DNA from: Nepenthes gracilis
Lineage: Eukaryota > Streptophyta > Magnoliopsida > Caryophyllales > Nepenthaceae
Assembly (NCBI GenBank): GCA_033239525.1
Contig: BSYO01000011.1
Span: forward strand, 10,445,973-10,509,972
Direction: 5' to 3'
Length of the DNA: 64,000 nucleotides
Numbering within the stretch: position 1 is the first letter of the stretch; each line of letters opens with the position of its first letter. Position numbers and translations under genes: made by a program. The notes beneath the pieces were generated by a model. That model did not search any database. It was not told the DNA's origin and was given only the letters and a program-made list of their open reading frames with translations. Below are positions 44,465 through 54,159 of the stretch, one piece after another.

Positions 44465-46599
44465 TGTTTTGTAGATAAAGGAAAATTAACTTATAGATCA
44501 TGTGAAAATAACTCAACATATTAAGATATTCTTGCATAGAGTTTTCTTGCTTTCGACAACATAGTATTTAAACCAAATGTGATTGATCTTCACGTTAATC
44601 TTCCCACACGAATCATTATAGTTCAATTTTCATGCCTCCCATGTCATTTACGAGGGTTTGTAGGCAGAAAAAATGATGTAGTCAAATAATATGAGAAGAA
44701 GAGAAAGCTTTGGAAGATTGGCACATAAAAAAATATGAAGCTTTCTCCAGTGGGCACGATGTCTTGGCTCAAGGTAATGAAGTATAGCAATGGTTGTCTT
44801 TTGTGTCTCAATTCTCTTTCTCAAAAACACTATCTCATAAAGAAGAAGGACTCATATATATGAAGGAGTCCAAAACAAGTATAAATTAAAAGAGTCGTTA
44901 GACATATCTAAACTTGACCGCTTGAGTTGAGTCATTTTGCGCGGTGGGCTGGGTGAATACATCTAGGAAAATACAATTCTAGTAGTGTTCGATTTTGGAA
45001 AACACTTTTAGGTAGTTTTTGGCAAGTAAGTATTTTGGATTTATGGAGAACTCAAAAATGGCACTTGGGTGCTCCATTAGCGCCACTTTTGGGAAATTTG
45101 ACTTGGTTATAGGAAGGCATAAAAGCTAAGCATGTGGCGATGACGGCCTTCAACCATGAAACTAAAGAAAATCATCCAGGCAAATATGTTGTCATAGATA
45201 TGTAACAAAACTAAGAAAATATGCCAATATAAAAGATTGGATGAATGAAATAAAAGTTAAGCACATTACTCTAGCAATTTAAAGAAAGTTCTTATACAAT
45301 CTTCTCATTAGGTATAGTTATTCCCATCAAAATAGAGAGAAAAGTATAAATACATTAACATAAAGTCATCTAGACAAATTATAATATCATGATCAGGGTA
45401 AATCTTTGATGCTTCCTAAAAGGATTTCCAACCACACCTAATTGACTATGGTTAAGGCCTTATGATAAAATAAAAGCACAAATAATCCAAACATTTAACT
45501 CATGTTTAGAATAATTTTTTTATATTATACAACCAAGAATTAGTAGTAAAAAACAAGCGTCATAACCAAAGAAATAATAGAAAGATTCCAGCAATAAAGC
45601 CACATTGATATTCACGCCAAAAAAAAAAAAAAAGCGCTCAAGAATCAACTAGTTATAAAAGCCAATGAAAAATAGACTATTGAAAGTCAACTCGCATCCC
45701 AATGCAGCAGAAGTGATAAATTTAGATGACTTATTTATAACATGTTATCCAAATCGAAAAACTTTTTGAGCTTTACTTTCACCACTGGATTCAAATATGT
45801 TCAAACGTTTCTCAATCTATTCATCGATGTGACTCTAAAAGTTTACAGTTTGAAATAAGTATTTTAAGATTTGAGGATAAGAAGAGTTAGGCTTTTTGAA
45901 TACTCAAACAAATATGGTTCCTCTTAGAGGAATTTCTTATTCACTTCTTTACTCCTTTTGGCTCAATTGCCTTCTTTGTAGGTGTGATGAATAAAGATTG
46001 AAGTGAGAAATAATAGAAATAGGAAATTTGTGTTTTGAAATGTGAGAAAAAAAGCTACAGTTAAAGTTCAAATACTAGCTAGAACGTCACTCAATGCTAG
46101 GTTTTCATCCACAACATTCAAACGTTGGTTCAAGCATCACCAGGATGCCATGTTTCAAAATTGCATTGTTCGAATGCCAGCTCAAAAGTTGCTAGAACGT
46201 TATATTTTGTTTTAGACCATTTGAACTCCATCTCAAATAAAGCCTGCACATCTAATACGAAGTCAGAATGTCCCACATTAAAATGCTTGCTTTGAGTATA
46301 ATAGTGCACTACGTTATGTTGTAACTCGTAAGAGCATGCTTTGAGCGTCGAGGGAGTGGTGATCAATAATGGAAAAAGAGTCAAATACAACTTCACTAGA
46401 ATAATCATTATGTTGTGAAATTTGGCCAATATAATAGACCTAACAACAAATACATACATTAGTAATCCAAATAAATCATTGCATATTGTTTCAACTTATT
46501 AAAGGTATGACTGAGCCTATATTCGTCATGAGTTATTGATACTATGATGAATATGCATGTGCTTATTTAGAATCTATTTACTAAAATAACTCAACATAT

Positions 46600-46716
46600 A
46601 TATATATTTTTTGATAAGTAAGTAAAATTGAATTAAAATAATAGAAGGTATAGAAACTATATTCTAACTCCAAATGTTTTGCCTACTTAAAGGTAAAACA
46701 TATTAAGATAAGTAAG
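46600..46716 (-). mobile_element. Tail-only retroposon T9 with perfect 18-bp target duplication
   Basis: Only 117 bp. T-run, GATAAGTAAGTAAAATTGAATT, then a decayed hairpin and CTATATTCTAACTCC. It is flanked by TAAAATAACTCAACATAT at 46582-46599 and 46717-46734. The unoccupied version is at 44490-44510. An extreme 5' truncation of the family. Confidence 0.82.
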
Positions 46717-46734
46717 TAAAATAACTCAACATAT

Positions 46735-47187
46735 TAAGATATTCTTGCATAGAGTTTTCTTGCTTATCGACAACATATTGTTTATACGAGTTATGTGATT
46801 GATCTCTGGATATGATTACCATAGCATCTTTATGTTGATAATTGTATTTTGCTAACACTATTATGTGTGTATTACTTTAATGTAAGGTGATAGTGATTGG
46901 GTATAATCCAAGGTATATGGAAATACTTATATGATTAAAAATGGAGATAGTTAAAAAGGCATAATCTATGGTTCTACTCGAGCTTGGTTAAGTAAATTAA
47001 GTTTGAGATGAGCTCAAGCTTGATGTTTTTTACTCTCAAACCGAGCTAGAATCAAAAGTGCAAGGCTTGACTAAAGCTTAAGCCGAACTAAACATGACTC
47101 AAACTAAGTATGAACATATCTAAACTTGCCCTTGAGTTGAGTCATTTGCAACCAACGTACATCTAGAAATACAATTCTAGTAGTTAG
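46735..47187. other. Intergenic stretch, no gene seen
   Basis: AT-rich. The part to about 46800 resembles 44510-44590 (element D LTR). After that nothing is recognised apart from the patch shared with 44914-44990. Confidence 0.5.
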
Positions 47188-47200
47188 CCTTTTAATTCAT

Positions 47201-49929
47201 TTTTTTTTTTTTTTTGGTAAGTAAGTATTTTGGATTTATGGGAGAAAAAAATTACACAACCTATGCATTAAATCCAAGTAATTTGACTTGGAGATAATGC
47301 ATAAAATGCTAGGGCATTCCCCGAGCAGTTCGTACAACAAAAGAAACACCCAACCTAGGTTGTGTGTAACAAAGTGTAACAAAAACTAAGAAAATATAAA
47401 AATAGACTGATTTAGATGATCAGCAATCCGAGTTGATCAATTTACAATCAACACAATCCAAGCCAGGAGGAGCATAAGGACAGGATTAGCTCTCAGCCAA
47501 ACCATTAGAGGAGCCAAGTCCAGCAAGGCTCCAGTAGCAGAGGTCAAACATCCAGGATTCCAACAAGTTCAACATTGGAACTCGCCAGGAAACATAAGCT
47601 GAATCACTCTAGTGGCAGCCCTCGGACAGCAGCATTCCAATATGTTCGCAGACAGCAACCCGACCCAAGCTCCTCCGGTTACACAATTCTCCAACTCGGT
47701 AAAAAGACTCCACTTAGGAAGCCTTCACTGAACGACAGCACCGGCTGGAGCTTCAACCAGCGCAACATCCTCAAAAAGCTACTCAAAATTTGGCGGAGCA
47801 GCCCAATATCAGTCTGGAGCAGCGGCAGTCTATACCACAACTCCCAGAATCCAACGGCTGTTGAATCAACAACTTGACATCACAACAAAAAACACGACCG
47901 CAAGCAGCAACCCGGGGCTTCAGCAAGGGAACCATCAAGGCATTGCCACTTTAGCTCCAAGCAACACAAAGATCAACATCCACTATCATCAAACCAGCAG
48001 ATGGTACTCAAAATGCCAAAAGCAAGATATACTGCTACAGCAGCCTAACCTCAAAATTGGGCTCAGCAGCAAGAGCAACCAAAATTTGCAAGCGGGAGGG
48101 CTTGACAAAAGCTTCAATGACTCTACATTACCCATCAAAGAACTAGCATTCGTGCATAGTTTCAAAGATCACCGAAGTGGAGCTCCAAACCATCATAGGC
48201 ACGATAACCAAAGCCCGAGAACCAAAGCTCACGCATTTGATGAACCAGAGCTAGAGTTCCATCGCGAGAATGGAACCGCACAGCCAGCAGTTCAGCCACC
48301 TCCCCAAAACTACTACTCTACAATTGACAATTCAAAAGATATAAAGAAAGAGGAGGTTATCACCTCACAAGAGCCCATGACAGCTGATCGTAAGTTAAAC
48401 CAACCACAACCTAAGCAAGCGGCCAATCCGCCCAAAGCTACAGATCCACGAAGACCTCAAAGAGTAAAACAAGATCGGCAACTTAGGAGCATAACCATCA
48501 CGCGCACCAGCCAACAATGTTGGACCACGGCAACGCCTCAAGATCAAACATTCATCATCTTGCCAAAGCAAGAAGAGAACGGATCGGATCAAGACAATGA
48601 AACCCTCTACAAACAAGAGTGGTCGACCAAGTAGAAATGTTGCAACGAATAAAGATCCACACAAACGGTGTGATTAGCTGACAACATCGGGCACCACCAT
48701 CACAAGAAGGAAAATTTGTAACCAAAAGGTACCTCATCCAAGAACTCATCCCTCGGCCCGGACCCAATCCAAACACATGGGCTCCCCCTACCCAATCAAC
48801 AAATGGGACATAGAAAAAATTGATCGGCAAAGCACGAGAGGACCTTCGGCTACCTCAATTCCTTCGAGATGAGGCAAAGAACAGAAAATAAAATAAGGCT
48901 GTTGCAAAGCAAAGACAACAACACAAGCGAGTTGTTGCAAAGCAACAAGATCCACAAAATGGCTCATCGAGTAGTCATCGGTGGCGGAACAGAGCTACAA
49001 AGGAGCCCAAACATCGAGAGCGAGACCACACTAGGAGACTAGAGGAAGCAGCTCCCGAAGAAACACATTTGAGAGAGACCAAGCAAGTCTCCAAAAAGGA
49101 AGCACGGGAACGAACCCCATCGCACTGGAATGTTCGAAGGCACCGGGAAGTCTACGTCCGGCTCTTGAGTGCATCACCAAGCATCACCATATCCCGGCGA
49201 GACGGAATCTCCCAAAACCGTTCGGAGATGGGAACGACAGGTATAGGCACCTCGAGCCAGCACCTAGACCATCGAAAGCCTCATCCCAATCTGAATGGTA
49301 GGGACGAAACAAGAGCAAACCCTAGGCGCACACCGAGGGGAAAGGGAAACGAACTGAAGATAGATGCGAGAGCTCAAAGGATGAGCGCCGACGCACTAAC
49401 AGAGGCTAAGAGCCCCATCAACGCATTCATCAACAGATGAAGAGCCTTCGCCCAAATCTGAAGACGAGAGTAGAAGATAAAACACGCAGGCCGCATCGAA
49501 ATCATCGAGGGCACCGTGAACGTCGAATCCATCGCGGGGACACGAAAGGGTGGAGACGGATAGCCGGAGGAGGGGGGGCCGGGCCAGCAACCGGGAGGCC
49601 GGCCATGGCGGTCGCCGGTGCCACCCGGCACCCTAGGCGAAACCGCCGAGGACGAAACCGCCTTCGAGATTCAAAATTCAAATTGAAATTTGAATATGGT
49701 AGAGAGAAGCGAGAGCTTCTCTCTCTAACAAGGCCTCAAACGCACCTTTGATGTAAAAGCCAGAAGGGTAAGCTTTTAACGTGATCGCCTACCCATGGCG
49801 GCCCCATACCCTTAAATCCCGAAGGATTTTTAGGGAGGCTCAAGTCTACGGGTGCTTCCGCGGAGATTCGAACCCGGGTGGAGAGGGAAGGCGTAAGCGT
49901 TACTAACCACCAGGCCGAATTCCGCTTCG
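47201..49929 (-). mobile_element. Poly(A) retroposon T10, 2.7 kb, with 13-bp target duplication and tRNA-like head
   Basis: Flanked by perfect GCCTTTTAATTCA at 47188-47200 and 49930-49942. The minus-strand element ends in the family tail. It has T-run 47201-47216, GGTAAGTAAGTATTTTGGAT, hairpin arms 47263-47279 and 47286-47302, then GCTAGGGCATTCCCCGAGC. The body is CTG/TTG-rich on the sense strand and related to T1. The GC-rich 5' part contains CCGGCGACCGCCATGGCCGG and the GAGAGAAGCTCTCGC word (about 49700-49725). The 5'-most 190 nt are tRNA-like. Long ORFs on the plus strand (47575-48634) are antisense to the element and match no family I know. Confidence 0.82.
49850..49925 (-). other. tRNA-like SINE head with pol III box A and box B
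   Basis: The minus strand reads GCCTGGTGGTTAGTAACGC (box A-like, 49897-49915) and, about 33 nt on, GGTTCGAATCT (box B, 49864-49874). A T-arm forms around TTCGAAT with four of five pairs. The acceptor and anticodon arms do not fold convincingly, so this is a tRNA-derived head and not a working tRNA gene. Confidence 0.65.
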
Positions 49930-49942
49930 GCCTTTTAATTCA

Positions 49943-50770
49943 ACTTAGCTATTGGAGCAAACAACTTTTATTTAGGCTTGGTAAAATTAAGTTATAAACC
50001 GTTGTGTAAGAGTATCTGGTGGTGCTTTCTTATTGACATGATTGCTTTTGGCCTTTTCTTCATGTTAATTATATCTAAGCATGAACGATCATCATTAAGC
50101 AATCAAATTATCTTTATTTATGCTGCAACCAATAGTCAATAACCAAGTCATAGTCCAGTGAGCCATGCATATTTCAGTAATTAAAAAAATAAAATAAAAA
50201 AGAAAGGTTTTGTTCTGAAATAAATAGACTATCTCGTTCGATTCAAAAATACTATGAAAACGTATGGGCAAAAACTAAAATCATAGATAAATGCTTAGAG
50301 AATACTGTTCGATTACTCTTACATAGCATTTTATCTATCAATCCATACTAATTGATTAATACAATAATTAAAAAGATATTTAAATATCAACCATGTAACA
50401 TTTCTCTACAATGAATAACATGTGGGTGTTGCGCATATTTGTCCCATTGGGGGTGTTCAAATGGACCAAGGGACCACTAATCACGTGAAGGGGTGGCTGC
50501 TAAAGGCCCTCTTGATAATAAAACAAAGTGCATCTGTAATATATTAAAAGCGCTGTAAATATTTGTATTTATATCTTCTATGATTATTAAAAAATAGATA
50601 ATTATTTTATATTTTAAATATTAGTTAAATTTTATCTCTGAATGATTATATATTTTTTCACTATTTGTGATATTATATAGCTAAAATATTGCTGTGTAAT
50701 TTTTTTTTTTTTCAATGGAGGAGATGGATCATCTAGACAAAATCTCCCCCAATCCGCTCACAACCAATTG
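49943..50770. other. Intergenic stretch upstream of the host gene
   Basis: AT-rich. No ORF, LTR or retroposon tail is recognised. A T13-14 run lies at 50701-50714. Confidence 0.5.
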
Positions 50771-50780
50771 CAACGTACCT

Positions 50781-50790
50781 CCCACGTGGG
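50781..50790. promoter_or_regulatory. Palindromic G-box CCCACGTGGG
   Basis: A perfect 10-bp palindrome with core CACGTG, about 145 nt upstream of the TATA box of the gene that follows. CACGTG is the binding core of plant bZIP and bHLH factors (light and ABA response). Position and symmetry make it a good candidate site, but binding is inferred. Confidence 0.55.
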
Positions 50791-50934
50791 ATATCAGGCC
50801 CCACTCGTTCCAATACAATCGCCCGTATGTTGATAAATCCTCCTACATATAATACAATACTCACATTTAATTGACCTTTCAGGGTGCAAGTGTGATCCAT
50901 CACATACATTCTATCAACAACTGCCTTCTCTATC

Positions 50935-50941
50935 TATATAT
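50935..50941 (+). promoter_or_regulatory. TATA box of the host gene
   Basis: CTATATATCTATC lies 73-79 nt before the start codon, which suggests transcription start near 50965-50970 and a short leader. Confidence 0.55.
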
Positions 50942-51013
50942 CTATCTCAAACTCGATCAATTCCTCTCCTTTGAAGTTCTTCCCGATTAAGAAAGCAAAC
51001 GGTGGCCGTCGAC

Positions 51014-53141
51014 ATGGGTGATTCCTCCGCCTCATACATATACATGGTATGTCATATTTGAAAGCCATAATCCAGTATACGCATTTCACGTGTTCTCGAG
51101 AATGCCTAGAATTAGGTTGCTTTTGTCGTTTGATCATCTCTCTGAGTAGCAGTTGGTTTGATTAGGTTGAATTTCGTGTGTAAATAACAATAATAATATG
51201 AGTTTGACGCCGGTTGCATATTTGCAGGTGCAACACCTGATAGAGAAGTGCTTGATCTTCCACTTGACTAAAGAGGAGTGCATGGAGGCCTTGGCTAGAC
51301 ACGCCAATATCAAACCTGTCATTACCTCTACGGGTTCATACTTCTCCTTCCTCCGTTTTTCTATGACCGTCTTTTATATTTACATACACATCACAAACAT
51401 ACATAAATAAATGTAAAAATATTTAATCTTTTACTTTTTATACTTCTTACGTTCCACGGGTTGGTTACCAACTCTATATTTTTGCACGTATTACAATATC
51501 ATATAATTTTATGAATTGATCTTTTGTGATACTAACTAACATTACATTAATCTTATCTTTACCGATTATAAATGCACTTTAGCAAAGTGTAACTACTGAC
51601 CTATTTTGGGTATTGTGTTAACCATTCTATTCCATGCAGAATTCACATTTGACTTCTCAACTGTTGTGATCATGTAAGCACAACATAAGAGAAGAAAAAT
51701 ATAGTGTGGCGTGTATACCCTTTGGGCATCCAATCTAATGCATGAACCGGCAAGTATTTTAGAGGTATTTAACGGTGTTTGAGAGGATGTCTTTTAAGCA
51801 TGAATCATAGTTGTATGAATTATGGGAAGAGAGAGCCCACGAAAGGGGTTGAGATCTCTCTAAAAGTGTTATCAAGAGAAGTAGAATATACCATATCTAG
51901 TTTATTAGTTTTGGCACTTACGACATAGAGGAGAAAGTCTGTAATGCATTCTCCATGATCGGATAGTATGGCAAGTTTCTAACAACAGGTGGCGTAGACT
52001 ATGAACTTGATAGTTTCGTTGGCTAGCCAGTTTGCCCCAAAATGATCCACATAGTAAGCAAGGCAGCGCCACAAAGGATGGTGGGTGATATAAAGGTTCT
52101 GGCTGCCTCATAACAGGAGTCACAAAGTAGCATATATCAGTCAACTTCTTTAAAAAAAAAAAAAACAAACAAACAAATAAACAAAGATCATGGAATTTGA
52201 GACATGGAAGATGGGATTACAATAGTGGCACAATGACCCACCCTTATTTTATATATTTTTTTAAAAAAATTAAAAATATATATGTGGTAAAATATTTTTT
52301 TTTTGATCGATTTTTTTCATAAGATAAATATTTTAATATTTTAACATTTAAAAAAATTTTAAAAATATATTTGCTCCACTTACTGTACGGAAGCCCTCTA
52401 GTTGTAAAAAATTCAGTCTAAAATGATGATAGGGTATGCCAGATAATTCAAAGGCCAATGCCTCGTGCATGAGTTGTCATTATCAAGTCCATATTTTCTA
52501 AGCCAAGATCATCCTCTCTCTCTCTATTTTCTTTCCGTCAGACTATTTTAACTAAGGCAAATCTTATGAAAACTAGTACAACTAGAAGAATAAATGGACC
52601 AAACTATAACAACTTCAAATGAACACAAGAAAATGGAAACCTATTTGAACTTTGAGTTAGGTTATCCATAACGGCCCCGATTCACATCAAGATATGATGT
52701 TATTCTTAAGATACACATTTTTCACTATATGGTATATGATACTATTATTTGATCTTTCTCTGTTTTGTTATTTTAAATGATTGCATCTTTTTTTTTTGGT
52801 TAGTAAATAAATAATTACATCTTTATAATTCAATATTTATATGCTAAAAATACTAGTAAGTATTATATCGTAGAGTATAGTAAAATAGCATGTAGTATCA
52901 CAATCACTACCTTTTTCTCTTTTATTATTATTATTATTATTATTATTAAGTTTTGATCACTTTTTTTTAACTTATCCTATATTACGTGAGTGTAGTGTGG
53001 AATGAGTTAGAGAAAGAGAATAGAGAATTCTTCGAAGCGTATTCTCAAACACCAAGCAAGGACAATCGGATGTATGAGGCAAAAGCAAGTGAAACGATCC
53101 GAAAGATGATCATGGATAGCTCCAAAGAACCAGACAACTGA
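51014..53141 (+). CDS. Plant-specific small protein (TIGR01589-type, function unknown), three exons
   Basis: Exons 51014-51046, 51228-51333 and 52996-53141 join to 285 nt: 94 codons plus TGA. Splice sites are GTATGT...TTGCAG (phase 0) and GTTCAT...GTGTAG (phase 1). The start codon has a good context (GACATGG). The product begins MGDSSASYIYM. It has the family core VQHLIEKCLIFHLTKEECME and HANIKPVITSTVW, then the charged helix NELEKENREFFEAY, and a tail rich in lysine, glutamate and serine. No signal peptide or membrane segment is seen. I recognise this as the plant family called protein 1589 of unknown function; length and layout fit short members. No mutation interrupts it. Neighbours are transposons, so context says nothing about its role. 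Confidence 0.88.
51334..52995 (+). other. Second intron of the host gene
   Basis: 1662 bp, AT-rich. It has homopolymer A and T runs, (CT)n near 52517 and (ATT)n at 52924-52948. TTTTTTTTGGTTAGTAAATAAATAATT at about 52790 may be a decayed retroposon tail. The minus-strand ORF at 51905-52168 matches nothing known and is taken as chance. Confidence 0.7.
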
Positions 53142-53354
53142 CATTACCGCAAGCAAAGCCATGGATTGAAAGCGGTGGTTGATATGTAGTTGGGTTAAAA
53201 CGCAATATGGCAACTTGGCATATAGGGCCAAAATGCAGATGGGTTAAGCAAGTACTAGAAGTGATCTCGTGGTCTTACCTCCAGCTTATATACAATGGAA
53301 CCTCGAGAAGCTGTAGGATAGCAAGATATTTAGTGGTCTATATTAGTTCATGTC

Positions 53355-53360
53355 AATAAA
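53355..53360 (+). terminator. Poly(A) signal AATAAA of the host gene
   Basis: AATAAA lies 214 nt after the stop codon and is followed by a T/G-rich stretch (TTTTATAAGATTGTAATGTT). It is the best candidate 3' end. Confidence 0.5.
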
Positions 53361-53649
53361 GTGGATGGCATTTTATAAGATTGTAATGTTAAGATTGGAT
53401 GAGACGTGTATACATAAAGCACGCCTTATCAGTAGTGTCTACCATTATTGGGATTCAAAGATAATCCCACGTAGTAAATTCTCTTCTTTACTGTATATGC
53501 ATGAGTAGATCCTTGGGCTTACAACTAATAAGGCTACGGCAAAGTGCCGAAGTGTACTGGTGATTTGTTTTCCCTTAACCTATGCTAGGTTGTGCTAGTT
53601 ATGTGTGACAAAAGGACAACCGTGGGAACAAATCTTAAAATTTGTTATA

Positions 53650-54150
53650 TTTTTATTACTTTTTGGAGAAGGGAGATTGAGAAAAATTAGGAATGCCATA
53701 AAATTATTCTTTTTCTATCTTATTTTTGTTAAAATCGTATTCACTTTAAATTTTGGACAAAAAGGTGACAACTTAATGTGTGCATTAGAGAATGTGCACC
53801 CAAATGACAGAGATAAGCCAACCCAATTTTGAGCCAAACACAACCATGACATATTTGACCACTGAAGAATGTTACATCCACTAAGTCAAAACTAAAGATA
53901 CCAACAGGAGGTTGAGATTAAAAAAAAAAAAGTATCAACAATGTTATAAAGTTATTATTTTTTATCTTATTCTTATTGAGATTATATTGATTTTAAATTT
54001 AGGCAGAAAAGATAACAAACTGAAATCTTATCAAAGGACGTACACTCAAAAAAACAAAAAGATTAGTCGATTCAATCCCAAGCCAGACACACCCGAGATA
54101 TATTTGATCACTTAAGAAGGATACAACTAAGTCAAAACCAGAGACACAAA
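53650..54150. repeat. Diverged tandem duplication of about 240-250 bp
   Basis: The block around TTGAGAAAAATTAGG...CATATTTGACCACTGAAGAATG (53675-53870) recurs as TTGAGATTAAAAAA...TATATTTGATCACTTAAGAAGG (53912-54122). It keeps AAGTTATTATT-TTTTATCTTAT, TTTAAATTT and AAGTCAAAAC in the same order. Confidence 0.65.
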
Positions 54151-54159
54151 AAGAAGGAT

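Larger units (their letters stand above)
19379..45240 (-). mobile_element. Element D: SIRE/Maximus-like Ty1/copia element, whole nested unit
   Basis: A minus-strand copia element. Its parts in order are: 5' LTR (about 45240-41292), primer site (41279-41289), gag, protease, integrase, RT, RNase H (about 41130-36275), an extra downstream ORF (35590-35523 and 26260-25174), polypurine tract (24705-24717) and 3' LTR (24704-19379). With its insertions removed it is about 9.5 kb, the usual size. Insertions are a full gypsy element (26266-35517), a gypsy LTR (41579-44464) and at least five retroposons in the 3' LTR. The extra ORF and the coiled-coil, CCHC-bearing gag point to the SIRE lineage. Many stops make it inactive. 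Confidence 0.82.
41292..45240 (-). mobile_element. 5' LTR of element D, interrupted by a gypsy LTR
   Basis: It starts TGAAGAGAAC at 41292 and aligns with the 3' LTR on both sides of the gypsy LTR insert (41579-44464). Without the insert it is about 1.06 kb. The outer end, expected near 45240 (AATATAAAAGATTGG), has lost the TGTTAG terminus and merges into a duplicated patchwork region. Confidence 0.72.
42890..47400. repeat. Two patchwork copies offset by about 2.2 kb
   Basis: Colinear matches occur at a near-constant offset. The pairs are 42905/45170, 43037/45262, 43512/45719, 44120/46325, 44448/46652, 44495/46722, 44914/47113, 45017/47216 and 45207/47381. Between matching patches of 15-90 nt the two copies are unlike, and each resembles a different source (gypsy LTR, element D LTR or retroposon sequence). 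The ORFs over this stretch are not genes. Confidence 0.75.

Noticed and set aside
49850..49925. Possible functional tRNA gene
   Set aside because: Box A and B and a T-arm are seen, but no convincing acceptor stem or anticodon arm. It lies at the 5' end of a retroposon inside the target duplication.
51905..52168. 87-codon minus-strand ORF within the host gene intron
   Set aside because: No family match, no start context or splice support, and it lies in a spliced intron.
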